A stretch of 64,000 nt of DNA from Aselliscus stoliczkanus (Eukaryota; Chordata; Mammalia; Chiroptera; Hipposideridae), in assembly GCA_033961575.1 (NCBI GenBank), contig CM066728.1, forward strand, positions 99,028,852-99,092,851, read 5' to 3'. The position numbers and the translations under genes are program-made. Positions 22,677 to 35,920 of this stretch are shown piece after piece; the stretch's first letter is position 1, and each line of letters begins with the position of its first letter. The notes below the pieces were generated by a model, which had not been told where the DNA came from, did not search any database, and saw only the letters and a list, made by a program, of their open reading frames with translations.

Positions 22677-24440
22677 ATTCTCCTTTTTAAAAATTTTTAT
22701 TACATTTATTGAGGTGACACTGGTTAGTAAAATTATGTAGATTTCAAGTGTACATTTCTATAATACATCATCTATATATGCCAATGTGTGCTCACCACCC
22801 AAAGTCAAATTTTCTTCCATCACCATATATCTGACCTCCTTTACCATCTTTTACCACCCCCCCCCCCACTGACCCTGTGATAACCACTAAACTGTTGTCA
22901 GTAGCTGAGATTTTGTTTGTCTTGTTGGTTTGTTGCTCAGTTTTATATGCCACACATGAGTGAAGTCATTGTTCTTGACATTTCTGTCTGACTTATTTTG
23001 CTTAGCAGGATAATCTCAACAATTAGCCATGTTGTTGTAAATGGCAGTATATCATCTTTCCTTATGGCCCAGTAATATTCCATTGTGTATATGTACTGCA
23101 TATTCTTTAGCCAATGATTTATCGTAGGATACTTTGGTTGTTTCCATGTCTTGGCCACCATGAATAATCCTGCAATGAATACAGGGGTCCACAAGGTGGC
23201 TGGTTAGCACAGTCAGTTGGAGCTCAGTGCTCATTATACCAAGGTTGCCAGTTCAATCCCTGCATGAGCCACTGAAGCTGCACCCTCCACAACTGGATTG
23301 AAACAACTACTTTGACTTGGAGCTGATGGGTCCTGGAAAGACACACTATTCCTTAATAATAAAAAAATAATAATAATAATAAAATGGGGTACATATATTT
23401 TTACAGATAAATTTTTTTTCAGATTTTTGGGGTAGATGAAGAGGGGTTGCTGTTCATATGGTAATTCTAGTCTTAATTGTTTTGAGAAACCTCCATGCTG
23501 TTTTTCATAGTGGCTCTACCAGTGTATCTTCCCACCAGCAGTGTGTGAAGGTTCCTTTTTCTCAAGTTTCTCCAACACTTGTTATTATTTGTCTTGTTGA
23601 TAATAGACATACTAATAGGTGTGAGGTGGTATCTCATTGTAGTTTTGATGTGCATTTCCCTCGTGAAGTTGAGCATCTTTTCATATATTTGTTGGCCTTT
23701 CTATGTCTTCTTGGGAGAAGTGTCTGTTCAGATCATCTGCCCATTTTTTAAATTGGATTGTTTGTTTTGTTGTTGTTGAGTTGTACGAGCTCTTTATATA
23801 TTTTGGATATTAGCCCCTTTATTGGAGGTGTTGTTTGCAAATACCTTCTCCCTTTTGATTCGTTGCCTCTTTGTGTTGTTGATGGTTTCTTTTGCTGTGC
23901 AGAAGCTTTTTGATTTGATATAGTCCTATTGATTTATTTTTTCTTTTACTTCCCTTACCTTTGAGATCAAATTCATAAAATTCTCTCTAAGACCAAAGCT
24001 CTAAGTTTAGTGCCTATGTTTTTTCTATGTGTTTTATTGTTTCAAGGCATATTTAGATGTTTTATCCATTTTAAGTTAACTTTGGTTTATGATGATAGCA
24101 GTCCAGTTTCATTATTTTGCATGTGGCTTTCCAATTTTTTGAGCACCATTTATTGAAGAGGATTTCTTACCTCCATTGTATGTTTTTGGCTCCTTTGTTT
24201 GAAAATTATTTGGTGATATATATGTAAATTTATTTCTGGGTTTTCACTTCTATTCCATTGGTTTGTATGTCTGTTTTTCTGCTAATACCATGCTGTTTTA
24301 ATTATTGTCACTTTGTAGTATAATTTGAAATCAGGGGATGTGATACCTCCAGCCTTGTTCTTTTTTCTTTAGGATTGCTTTGGCTATCTGGGATCTTTTG
24401 CAGTTTCATGCAAATCTGATTTTTTTTTTCCGTCTATTTC
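22677..24440 (-). mobile_element. L1 LINE, antisense, 5' truncated, carrying a SINE
   Basis: This is a long antisense L1 from the 3' UTR into ORF2: 'tttattgaggtgacactggt', 'aatattccattgtgtatatg', 'gtgaggtggtatctcattgt', 'ttggatattagccccttt' and 'accatgctgttttaattatt'. The minus-strand frame 23194-22943 holds ORF2 C-terminal residues (TWKQPKYPTINHWLKNMQYI with small variation). It is interrupted at about 23190-23385 by a SINE. A run of C at about 22857-22867 lies in the 3' UTR. Confidence 0.88.
23190..23385 (+). mobile_element. tRNA-derived SINE, third type, nested in L1
   Basis: 'caaggtggctggttagcaca' starts a tRNA-like head with 'gttcaatccctg' as B box. It is followed by 'ctccacaactggattgaaac', 'tttgacttggagctgatggg' and an (ATA)n-rich tail. 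The core 'ttgacttggagctg' is shared with the long-form SINEs, so the two families are related. Confidence 0.82.
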
Positions 24441-24744
24441 ATTAGAAAGCACCATTGGGCTTTTGATTTGGGTTTCATTAAACCTGTATATTGCTATGGG
24501 TAATTCTGGAAACTGTGGAAGACTCAATTCTACACCTTAGTGCAAAAGCTCTCTCTTTATAACAAAGAAATGAAAGCCCATGCCTTGAAATCACAGACTA
24601 AGAGGAAGTCCACTCTGTGGCTGACTCCAGTGGAAGGAACACATCAGTCTCTACACACAAGACAATAAAGGAAACCACAGCAGCAGGAAATACGACATTG
24701 CTTTAGGTGTAACTGCTCAATAGGATAAGGTTTGGGGAACAGAT
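24441..24744. other. Intron sequence, unassigned
   Basis: Between two mobile elements; no gene or family recognised. Confidence 0.4.
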
Positions 24745-24759
24745 CAAAATGCTGTTAAA

Positions 24760-24892
24760 GGGCCTGTTGAGTGGCGCAGTGGTTAAGCGCTGGCTTGGGA
24801 AGCCAGCGGCCCCAGTTTGGGTCCCACATATGAGGGTCAGTGACACTGCCCTCAAAAAAAAACAAAAAACCAAACAAAAAAAACAAAAAAAA
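24760..24892 (+). mobile_element. tRNA-derived SINE, short form
   Basis: Head 'gggcctgttgagtggcgcag', the same anticodon-stem hairpin, 'tgacactgccctca' and a C/A-rich tail. An imperfect direct repeat (caaaatgctgttaaa at 24745-24759, cacaacgctgttaaa at 24893-24907) flanks it. Confidence 0.9.
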
Positions 24893-24907
24893 CACAACGC
24901 TGTTAAA

Positions 24908-27900
24908 AATTTTAAAGGCACAGAACCTGCTGTTGAATGTGGTCCCAGTTGCAGTGGTGCAAAAAAATAAGAAGAGAACTTGGACCAGAAGCTGAGTCCC
25001 AACATGCAGTAAGAACTCTGGTTTGTCAGGTGGACTTCTGGCCACCTGCTAAGTCTGTATAAGCAAGGACATCAAACCCTGTCCTGAAATTTATCTTCCA
25101 CAACTTCTGCTCTTATACCACTAACCCATACTTTGTAATTGAATAGCAAAATTGCCCTCCACCAAGTTCACAACCTACCTATTAAATCAAATATGAATCG
25201 AATCCATGACTTTAATATCCTGAACACTCTTGTGCTCCCAGAGCATTGTCTCCTGCTGTCTGCCCACATTGCATTTGGTCTATGTCCTGTCTCCTCAGCT
25301 GAGTAATAAAATAAATTCATGGATAATCCCATCTAGCTATCACTCACTCTCACTTAGACTTTCAGTCCCTTTTTATCTCTTAATCTGCATTATATTTCAT
25401 GTCTGCCTTACATCTTAAAAGCTTTTTAAAAATACTATATAGGAAAAAAAATTATATAATGATATATTTACCAAAATATGGTAAAGAATAATCTCAGTGT
25501 CATTGGAGAAGTTTCATGATAAATAATGAATTGGAAACTAATTAAGAGATATAGTTTCTATTGGGGAGTAATGGCATAGTTAATTCTATTTTTTGTCATC
25601 AAAAATGCATTTTAAAGTAGCATCTATATAATTTTCATTGTTTTTAGTAGTAGGGATGCTTCCAAGTTATTGGCATATATTATGCAATTTAAACTCAGTT
25701 TGAGTTTAATGTTTCTTATAGTATACATTAAAATTATAGTTTAGTGATATAATGGTTTTTATCTTTTGTTTTGTGTGTTACTGTGAAAGTTCAAAGTGGT
25801 TAATGAACAGATCATTATCCTATAAAGGCATAATAATGTATGTGTTATATATATTTGTTGATGGTTTCTAAAACTCATGTCCAACTTTTAAAGTTTTTTT
25901 ATAAGTGAAAATGTACATCACCATAAGAAAGATAACCCATTGAAATTCAAACCTTAGGTTACATTCTCAGGATAGAAATAGATGAAGTGAAAGTCTGATA
26001 GAAACTTATGTAAAGTGAAATGAAATTGAAAGTTTATCAAAGTTTAATTTCTTCAAAGTATCAACTTAATCAGTCTCTTTTGTCTGGAATAAAAACATAT
26101 ATTTTCATAGTCGAATCTAAAGATGTTTAGTCTAAACCTCCCATTTTAGAGATGAAGAAACTGAAATCAGATTATTTTGCTAGACCATTGGCAGTTGTTC
26201 ATCAATTGGGAGTATTTGTATCTGAAGGCATAAGAAATGTAGTAAAGTTTGAATTTTGTTTAGCTACAGCACATTTCTGCCCTGATAAATTGGATTATAA
26301 TGAATCTGGCAAAACAAATAGGTTTCCAAATCATTTATTTCTGTAGCATTTTCTAAAACCAAATGCTGGCCTAAATCACTGCAGCATTTAACCACAGCAA
26401 CACAAAACGAATAAAACCTTAAATCACAGTACTTATACACAAATAACATACTTTTCTCTATTAGCTAAGATCATTTAAATAATAATGGCCACAGCTATTG
26501 CTACATCATAGCTGTACATACTTTACACCATTAGGGATGTGGATTGGTGAACACTCTTGCAAATGTTACAATGTCATGTGGAATATCATGTTTGGGTTTG
26601 CAAAAAAATCAGTAATCAAGGTCACATGGTCCCGCACAATATGAACTGCTATAACAAGATCTAGAGTTTATTATAATGGCTGTTCCAAAGACATCACCTA
26701 CACATAGTCCTTGATTTTACAAAAGTTTGTTTTCTTCATTAAAACTGAGAGTAGAGTGATATAATTCTCTGCACATTTAGCAGGGCTTGATGTGTCAGGA
26801 TTACCAACATGCTAATAATTGATTTATTGCATTATTTGCACTAGCATTAAGAGTTCTCATGGCACTTTTGATTTGAAGCTGCTCCTTTGATTTCTGCAAC
26901 AGACAGCAAAGCAGGATCACTGTCATAACTGTTGCCAGGAGGGGACATTGAGCTTTTGTCTGAGCCAGGGGACGTCATAACATCATTGTTAACTTCTAAC
27001 GTTAGTTAATCCGAAATATTTGTAATCCAAACTCATTGTTTTTTTAAATTTGCTTATTCAAGAGATATGTATTAAATATCTATTATGTACCAAGCCCCAT
27101 AGTAGGTACTGGGATCCCCAAAATGTATACGCAGTTTTCCCTTTGTGTGCTGTGTTTGCCGCCTAGTGGAAACCTAAGAGATGCCAAACAAGATGTTCTG
27201 TGAACATATGGAAATGAGCTTCTGGAAGAGAAACTATTGAGGCCAGTCTGTAATTTGAAGTTCAGCTGGGTGAAAGAGAGTTTTCTGATATCCACACCAG
27301 AATCGACAAAGAGCAGGATATGAAGTAGCACTATATCTTAGAATAGCACTAATCTATTGAGGCAACATAAAGGCGACTAAATTCGTCAAGGGATGTACCT
27401 GGAAATATAGATAGGGGCGGATTCAGAAAGCTTATTAGAAATAGTGCTGAGGACAAAATCTAATTTGCATTTTTGAAAGACAATTATGGTTTTATGTATA
27501 CGGGGTGAGTGGTAGGTGGTTATGACAGGCAATGGGGAAATTATTAAATTTTATAATGCTATAATTCAGGTGAGAAACAATAACATTTTGAAGAAAAGTA
27601 GTAGCAAAATAAAGAGAACAAACATTTTATCGATGTTTAATCAATGAAGGAGACTGGACTAAATGTAAATGACAAATGATTAAAAAAAAAGTCTAGAGTG
27701 TAACCAAGAAATTGGGTGTATCTTGGTCTAGTTAACTGGTAGTGTTGTTACTTAAGGAATTGGAAACTATAACTGATGGTCCAATCAAATATGAGTAAAG
27801 TTAGGTATATCGAGTGAGAGTCCAAAGTTGAGATGCATGAATCTTTAATGGGAAGGGAGAGGAAAAGGAGTGTGTAAAGAAAGCTAAGAAAGGGGATAAC

Positions 27901-28720
27901 GGAATAAATGATGTTGAAGAACCAACCATAGTTAGAGGGAACTTAAGAAAATGATTTGTTTCAATCACCTAAATTCCCCAGAGAATATAGATAAATATAA
28001 GGAGCACTTCTCACTCTTGGCAGGAAAGATGAGTGAACAGGAAGCCATTTTGGAAAGCTAAAGAAAGTAATTGTAGGCCTAAAATGTGCTCATAAGAAGC
28101 ACTAGGCTCATGGAAAGGCAAGATTTCAATAAAGGGAAGAGGCTGATAGAAATGTTCTGTGATCATATAACAATGAGTGAGTTTGCCTGTAGCACTTCCA
28201 GCAGTAGGCTGGATTACGAAAAGTGTCTGGGGACAGGCAATCATGGAAGAAACCCGAAGAAGGTGATTTACATGGATTGCTCAATTTATACTTTGCAAAC
28301 CTTTTGTGGAATTTCAATATATGTTTCTAATTCTTAAATGAGAGGCTCAGAGTTGTTACCCAAAAAATAATTGTCAGAGCTCTAATTTTTGTTGGATTGT
28401 GGATAAAACAATATTCTCAGAGGCAAAATTTGGAGAAGCTGAAGGGTTAAATAAAAAAAAAGAAACAGATGGATATCAGGTGCTGAACAGTCTTGAAGGA
28501 GTTCAGAATGTACACATTGACTCCTGACAAAATATTAAAGAAGTTGGCCGGAGCAGTGACACTTCCAAAGTCCTATAACTAGAATAATCTGTGGTAAGGG
28601 GAGTTATTTGGAAAGCATTAAGACTTAATATTGTTTCAGTTTGTACAAAAAAATTACTGCAATTAGAAGGAAACAATAGACTCTTACCCCTTCCTTATTA
28701 AGTTGAATAATTTTAACAAC
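24908..28720. other. Intron sequence, mostly unassigned
   Basis: No coding gene. From about 27060 to 28200 several phrases ('taccaagccccatagtaggt', 'tcaggtgagaaacaataac') resemble a long ancient mammalian repeat that also appears at 32030, 47220 and 58880, but I cannot name the family with confidence. Confidence 0.35.
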
Positions 28721-28724
28721 AACC

Positions 28725-28910
28725 ATTTTGAAGTGGGCTCCCTATGTACCAATTATTATGCTAAGTAATCTATATGAATTAACTCATAAATGAGTTCTAT
28801 GAGATCATGGCTATTTATATTCCCATTTTGGAGTTGAAATAGCAGAAGCTTAGAGTGTTTAAGTGAATTGCCAAAATTCTGCTAATTTGTAAGTAATAGA
28901 AAATACCACT
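28725..28910 (-). mobile_element. MIR-like SINE, antisense
   Basis: The order 'attaactcataaatgagttc', 'ttcccattttggagttga', 'tagagtgtttaagtgaattg' matches the antisense of the MIR 3' half. It is diverged. Confidence 0.6.
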
Positions 28911-29572
28911 TTGAGTCAAAGTATAAAATTTCACACAAAAGGGGATTTAGAGTCTCAAATCATCGAAATGCTTGGAGGTTGGGCTTTATCAAGGTTTGAT
29001 CAACAGTCTCCATTTATTTTTCCCCTGGGATTTCCAAGTTTGTGACTCCTTTCATGTAACTATCTCTAGTTACATTTCCCTCAAGGTTTTGAAGTGGCTA
29101 TATTCAGAGTAAAAGAGAAAGAGAGAATTTTCTAAAAAGTTTTAGCAACATCTTCTCTGGTTTTATTGACTTGAAATGGGTTACATTTACACTCCCTAAT
29201 CAATCACTATCAGCCAGGAAAAAAAAAAAAGCCTTGTGATTGTTAGTTTAGACTTGAACCAAACATACATAGAAGTGTGAAAGAAGTAGTGAAGGAAGTA
29301 ATGATAAATGAGTATGTGTAAGAACATTTTTTTTTAATATTAGTTATGATTAATTTGGGGGAGAATTTCTATGTTATCCACTGAAATTATATTAATATCC
29401 TTACAAAATTAAAATAACTTGCAACATATCTATTTAGTTATAGAGCTGGTTCTAGGGTTCAATACTTCTGACTTCTGGCTTACACATATACACATGCACA
29501 CACACACACTCAATTTTATTTTTCCTTTCACTAAAACTAGATAGACAAATAGATAAATGAATAAGAAGGTAG

Positions 29573-29623
<51 letters not shown>

Positions 29624-30724
29624 CAGACAATAGATAGACACATGGTGGGCAGATGGATCAATGAATGGATAGATGGATAGAAAAATAAATCTTTCTTCCT
29701 CTTGGCAGAATCATCAAATCAAGTAGAAACATAATTTTAGGTATGTAGGGTTATCAAATAAAATAATAATCACATTAACTGGACCTTTTCACTTTGACTA
29801 AATGCATTTGAATCAAACATAGTAATTTATCCTTTGAGAATGATACTGTGCAGAAAATGTGCAAAGTTACAGCTTAGAGACACAGAATGGATACATTACA
29901 AACATATATTTCATTAGGATCCCTGTGGAATTTCCTGTGAAAATAATTTTCAGATGACTTTAGCACAAAGGCGGCCACGCTGTGTCATCAGTGGATATTG
30001 GAGCTCAGAATGTGTCACTGGGAGTGGACATTAGCATGTGTGCTGGTGTTCCTGGTCTAGAATTCTTGGCACACAAAGGAGAGATAAAATGCTCATAAAA
30101 ATGGATTCACTTATCCATCAAAGTACAGTTGACTCACAAGGTATAAATATGTATAGGCTAAAATATTTAGGACATATCTAGGAGGAAAGTTTTATAACCT
30201 GAGAGTGCTTTGGGGTCCTTGGGCTGAATACAAAATCATAAGCTGATGTCACAGCATTATGTGTGCCAGAGGATGCTGTGAGGCCAGGCTAAGCAGGGTC
30301 GGAGCTGGGGGCAAAGGGAAAGCAAATTTCCTGCTCTGATTCTAGAATACGGTTCAAGAGGACGTGGCTTCTACTGGTGGGAGGAGGATTTCTATGACAT
30401 ATGTCTTTTCTAATCTTTAAAAGCTCTGATTATTTCAGACAGATTTGACAAGTATGCAAACAAGCTCTTCTTTCTTGGGTATCTAACAAAGTTGTCCAAT
30501 GATCAAGTCTACTTGTTTGCATTTTAATATATTTTTAAAAACATATCTCAAAATTTCATTTTTCTAATGTTCAAGAGATCAAATCCAGATCAGTATATGA
30601 ACATTAAGGACAGACATCATGCCAGTGAAACACATTTGGGAGGTGCCACCCTATGTGGGGTGTAAGAGAACAGGAAGTGAGTATGTAGGTACTTATTTTT
30701 GTCTACATACACTTAAATATCACC
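28911..30724. other. Intron sequence with a GATA microsatellite
   Basis: Besides the (GATA)n array at 29571-29622 nothing is recognised. Confidence 0.45.
29571..29622 (+). repeat. (GATA)n microsatellite
   Basis: About 12 perfect GATA units, followed by imperfect GACA and GGAT variants up to about 29680. Confidence 0.96.
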
Positions 30725-30903
30725 TGCTATGTGGAGAACTCATAATTTTGTTGTAAGTGTTAACTCATTTAATACTGCTGAAAATGGATACTCTTTTTTC
30801 ACTTTTTTAAAAAAATGGGGAATCTAAAACAGAGAGGTTAAGTAATTAGCTTGACGTCACAAAGTTGGCTAGTGTTTGACCTAGGATTCAAACCTAGGCA
30901 TTG
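30725..30903 (-). mobile_element. MIR SINE, antisense
   Basis: 'gtgttaactcatttaatact', 'cagagaggttaagtaattag', 'acaaagttggctagtg' and 'ggattcaaacctagg' follow the antisense MIR order closely. Confidence 0.82.
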
Positions 30904-31425
30904 AGGCTGCAGAGACAAAGATGGCCTGCACAATGGCAAGAAATGCAACCTCTCTTAAACTGAAAAAATTTTCTAGGGGAGTTATGTGGGCCTAGGCTTC
31001 TGAGGCCTAGGTGTTCAATAGACTTATCTACAGAGATTTTATTTTAAAGTTATGTTTCCTGGCACACTCAGAACCGTTAAGTTAAAGTTTTGGACGGGGG
31101 CCCGTAAATTGGTATTGCCAATCCTCTTAAATGCCTTATATGCAGCCATGGTTGAAGATAAAGAAAGCAGAGGCATCATTTATAATCCTCAGGGGCAAAC
31201 ACAGGAAGAGAATCCACAAAAGAAACTAAGAACCAGGCTCATGAGCAATGCAGTGAAATCAATTGTAAAATGGATTAAAGGGCCCAGAAACTTGAAAGAC
31301 TAAACTCACCTGCAGTGCATCTATGGATAATTTTACTTTGTAATTAAACTTGGCTTTAGCAGACCTCATGTTTCAATCTTACTGTATCCAATCTGTTTGT
31401 GGGATCTCAGGGATCTCATACCCCT

Positions 31426-31428
<3 letters not shown>

Positions 31429-31471
<43 letters not shown>
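31429..31471 (+). repeat. (CA)n microsatellite
   Basis: About 21 uninterrupted CA units. Confidence 0.96.
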
Positions 31472-31473
<2 letters not shown>

Positions 31474-33600
31474 GGCTTGATTTAGAAAACCTTTCTGTTT
31501 TCTATTTTTCTGCTGCTTAATGCCTTTTTACTGTAATAATGCTTACATTTATTTTTCTATCCTACTTGAAAAGACATTTCTACATGTTTATCATCCTATA
31601 CTGTATTTTTTTCTTGTTTATAATGGAATGTATGAATGTACATAAGACAAAAGCAAAAGGAAATGTTACTCCATGTGAAATTTCTCTCTCCTGTCCTGTT
31701 TTGGCTCATCAGTCCTGAGAAGGGTTGAACATTATTCAGCAAAGAATTCATATTAACTCCCCTTGGATTTCCATTCCATGCCATGTCTAAGTCTTGCTGA
31801 TGGAATTTTTTAATGTAATGTCACTCATTTTTGGTTCTGCTTTCTTAAGTGAGAACAGTGATATACATTAGAAATTCCACACAAGTTAAACTCCCTAATT
31901 AGTGTTTTAAAAATACTATATAGGTCATATCTAGCTGTCAGGTTATTTGTTTAGGTTGCGTGTGTAATATGTGTGCCCTTTGTGTGTATATATAAGTACT
32001 ATAAGTATCCAACTGATAAACATTTATTTGAGACCTACTTCATGACAGACACTAGATGGCCAAATAATTAATATGAAAGGGCCATTGATGTAAAAGATTG
32101 CGTAGCCCATGAGAGAGGAACACATGATTGAGTTTCAAATGATAAAAATGAACCAAGGCTGATGGGAGTACGGAGGAGTGGACAAATTATCTCAGTTTGA
32201 GTCAGGAAAACAAGGCTTCACAGAATAGACAGTGGAGCTGGGACAAGAGTAAATATTAATAGGATTTAGCCAGATGAGGGAGGAGAATGTCATCCAGGTA
32301 GCAGGATCACTTGTGAAAGAGCCCAGAGGCATAAAAAAGCCTCAAATATACAGTCATTAAGTCTGTGTGGTCACAGCATGGGTTCCCTGGAGGCACAGTA
32401 GTAAACTACTCTGAGATGTATGTAGAAACCCGTTCATAGCACAGATGATTTTTCTTTCAATAACAATAGAAACACATTGGAAGTGTTTTTGTTTGTTTTT
32501 TAATTGTAACTTATGATAGTTTTTTGTTTTTGTTTTGGTTTTTTTTTTCCAAAGGGGGTGTTTAAAGCATCTATATTAAAGCTTCTGTGATGTGTAGTAA
32601 ACCTGTTTTTCTTTTTTCTTTTGTAATTTGTCTTATAATAAAATAGAGTACCATGATCAACTTTGTTATGGGACAATGATCTGATGCTCTTGTATAGAAG
32701 AACCTGGCGGAGGAAGCAATTAGAGTGCTTTTCAGCCTTGCAATTGTGAGTGAGTGAGGAGCCGAGCCAGTTGAGAAAGTTGCAGGGATGATGAAAACCA
32801 AAGAACATGTTCATAGAAGAGAATATCACCTGGAAAATTAAAACAGATTTTAGAGAGTATGTAAATTAAATTTAGTCCACTTATATGTCCATATATTTCT
32901 AACAAGTTTGTTAATATCCCAAATGCAAAAAACACAAAAAATACATACAATAAAAAAACTAATGCTGGATATGGCATTTGACAGTAAATAATTCTGGAAC
33001 TTTTTTTTAAATTGTATGTTGGCAGTAGTACCTGGTGCATTGGTGTACCACTGAACAATTGTTTACTGAAAGAAGAAATAAATGAATCAACAACTTAATG
33101 CCTACTCTAGCTAAAATTATGAGTGGGTAAAGCTCAATTCTACCCTCACCCCTCAACCATTTTATGTGAGAACATCTTTTAGTATTCAGAATGATTTTAA
33201 CATCACTTCACCTCAATTATTTGATTGTAGAATGCGGAAACTGTCAGAACATTTCTAAGATCAATCCTCTACCTTGATAATATTAATCTTAATGAAATCA
33301 AATAAATGAAGAATAACTATCACATGACCACATGCAAGGAATAGTTGGGCATGTGTGGTTACATTTTGAAAGCAACTGGCTTTCCTGGTCTGTGCTCCAG
33401 AACCCACATTCTCCTTGTATAGAATTTAGGAAGAAGAGATAATAAAAACCACCTAATCTGACCAAAAACAGCTAAAGAGCAATATTTTAAAGTATGGATA
33501 CAAACGTGCACTCACAGATAAACATATATATACACATGAAGAAAAACCACTGAAAGTGACTATGAAATGAAAAAAAAAATAAAATAAAAAGACTAAACAT

Positions 33601-33628
<28 letters not shown>
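33601..33628 (+). repeat. (TA)n microsatellite
   Basis: About 14 TA units, followed shortly by imperfect GATA repeats to about 33675. Confidence 0.93.
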
Positions 33629-33633
<5 letters not shown>

Positions 33634-33794
33634 TTTCAATAGATAGATAATAAATAGATAGATGATAGATAGATATAAACTATAAAAGTAAATTGGTGAA
33701 GAATATGAGTAGTTCACATACATATACATATACACACAAGATAAAAGTAATCAATAAAAATAGGTGCTAAAGTTTATTCATAGTATAAAAGAAT

Positions 33795-34150
33795 ACAAAT
33801 AAGAACAATGAACACTGGTGAGAATGTTGGAAAATATATCAGACTGGTAGAAATGTAAATCAATGCAATCTTTTGGTAGTCAACTTGACAATATATATCA
33901 AGTCGCATGTTGTTTGACACAGCTATCCCAATGGTAGGAATTTAACAATTGCAGAATTGCTTGAAATAGGAAAATTCTCTAAACGCAAAATTATTTATAA
34001 AAATGTAACAAAATTCTCCAAAGTCTCCATTAAAAGGAGATTGGTTAAAAACAATGATTATGTGCTTTTATTATTTTTATAATATTTATTATTTTAATAG
34101 TGGTTATGTGCTTTTATAATATGTCTGCCCAATATATTAATGAATAATAT
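33795..34150 (+). mobile_element. Old L1-like LINE fragment, sense
   Basis: 'aacactggtgagaatgttgg', 'gtagaaatgtaaatcaatgc', 'gacacagctatcccaatggt', 'aggaatttaacaattgcaga' and 'aaaggagattggttaaa' follow the ORF2-end order of old mammalian L1s. Confidence 0.7.
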
Positions 34151-34349
34151 TCAAGGATGTGTGACTAGCTCCCTTTCATGTAAATAAAATCAAAATATAG
34201 GTTAACGTGTAATTGGATAGATAGGTAGTTATAACGAGATGATATATTGAAAGGATAGCTAAACCTGTAATATTGCTAACAGTGCCTTCAAAACAATGGC
34301 TTTTCCACCACCTTACTCTTCTTTTCAATCCGCAGTTGGGGGTTTGTGT

Positions 34350-34380
34350 GTGGTGGGGGGGGGTAAGGGGGGCGCAGCCT
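34350..34380 (+). repeat. G-rich tract
   Basis: Runs of 10 and 6 G ('tggggggggggtaagggggg') lie just upstream of an L1 3' end. The tract is unlike its AT-rich surroundings. Confidence 0.85.
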
Positions 34381-34488
34381 GATTTCCCTGAGATTCTTCT
34401 CAGCACTTCCAACATGCCTTTGTCTCAGGATCTTTTTGCACCTCGAGTTGCCTCTGCGTATGGCAATGAGTTTTCTCATTGGCACAGG

Positions 34489-34700
34489 CAACAGTTTAAT
34501 CATTACCAGAGGGTAAGGGGGAGGGGGTGGTAGATGAGGGTAGACAGCATCAAATTATATGGTGATGGAAGGAGAATTGACTCTGGGTGGTGAACCCACA
34601 ATGGGATATATAGATGATGTATTATAGAATTGTACACTTGTAACCTACATAATGTTACCAACCATTGTTACCCCAATAAGTTTAATTTTAAAAAAATTCA
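34489..34700 (+). mobile_element. L1 3'-end fragment, sense
   Basis: 'cagtttaatcattaccagag', 'gggtggtgaacccacaatgg', 'gatgatgtattatagaattg', 'accccaataagtttaatttt' and an A-rich end. This is the same 3' UTR as the 10.9-kb copy but less diverged. Confidence 0.88.
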
Positions 34701-35467
34701 CTTCATTCAGGTCTCCACAGAAATGAGATTTCTCCAAAGTTGCTTTCCCTCATCACCATTTAAAAGAGCCCCTCACCTTATCATTCTATTTTCTTACACT
34801 GCCATGTTTTATTTCTTAGCACTTATTACAATGGGATATCATATACTTATATCTATTTCTATATATCTCTCTATAACCAACTATATCTATATCTAATCTG
34901 TATTTTTTTAATTTAAAAGTCTGTCCCTCTTGCCATTCCCCTCTAGATAGAATGTTGTTCTTGAAGATTGGGGTCTCTCAATTTTGTTCTGTGTGATTGC
35001 CTAGCATCCTAAACAATGGGCTTGGCATGCTGTAGGAAATTGGTTAAGTATTGTTGAAAGAGTAACTGATTGAATGGGTGTATACATGCTCATAACTTTG
35101 TGAGAAGTCATTAGAAACTGTGAAACCAATCACTGTGTTTGTGTATGAGCATTTCCGGACCATATAAGATATATACATATGAATTTCCAAACTGGAATTA
35201 CTAAATCAAACCATGCCTTTTATTTGTGTTTTCAATATAAATTGGATAAAAGTACATTGAATAATTTAATTTATGCAGATAATGTGTTCTCATTAACAAG
35301 TTTTCTGTTCAGAATTTTGTGATCATATTTGGCAAACAAGTTTGCCTCATATTATGAATGAATTTACTACATGGAATTAATTTTTCAAATACATTTAAAC
35401 ATTACGTAGAGGTATACACATATATGTATATATGTACATACTCCTATGTATATATATTATATGTATC
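34701..35467. other. Intron sequence with nothing recognised
   Basis: No repeat or gene recognised. Confidence 0.45.
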
Positions 35468-35920
35468 TTTTTTTTAAAGATTTTATTGGGGAATTGGCGG
35501 AAGGAAACAGCGTTTGGGAACCGGGGAAGGGGAACAGATAAGTTGCTGTCCTTTTGTTCTTCAGTCTAGTTGTGGAGGACGTTGCTTCACTGGCCCATGT
35601 TGGTATTGTGATCATTGCGCTCTTCCCGGGTGATGCAGTCACTTGCCGGCCGTTGGACAGCCTCTCAAGTGGCTCTCGGCCGTTCATGCTGCCTGCCGGC
35701 CATTCACAGTAGCTCACAGCAGCCCACTGCAGCAGAAGATGCAGCCTATGCTGTCACCGGCCACTTACGGCAGCCCAACTATAGGTTGAGCTGTTGTTCA
35801 CAGTCTTAGCTGTAGGGGAAGCAGCGTCACTGGCCCATGTGGGATCCGAACCAGCAGTCCTGCTGCTCAGAGCTGGCACTCCCAAGCCAACTCAACCGAC
35901 TGAACCACGTGGCCGGCCCC
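35468..35920 (-). mobile_element. Long-form SINE with a second-type head
   Basis: On the minus strand the body and tail match the other long copies ('ccaattccccaataaaatct' plus A tail). The head, however, resembles the second-type SINE: 'cagtcggttgagttggct' and 'ctctgagcagcaggactgct' precede the B box. It is flanked by AT-rich 'atatata' on both sides, so the duplication cannot be set precisely. Confidence 0.88.

Larger units (their letters stand above)
30904..33789. other. Intron sequence with microsatellites and an old repeat
   Basis: No gene. The frame 31052-31303 (83 codons) has no protein resemblance. 32010-32330 resembles the unnamed ancient repeat also seen at 58880. A (CA)n and a (TA)n tract are listed separately. 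Confidence 0.4.

Noticed and set aside
29571..29622. CRISPR-like array
   Set aside because: It is a pure 4-bp tandem repeat without spacers, in a eukaryotic intron.
31052..31303. 83-codon open frame as a processed pseudogene
   Set aside because: I recognise no parent protein, no poly-A tail and no flanking duplication.
34464..34481. Small hairpin (caatgag-tttt-ctcattg) upstream of an L1 as a second fold-back junction
   Set aside because: Only 7 bp per arm and not at the L1 boundary, so it is likely chance.
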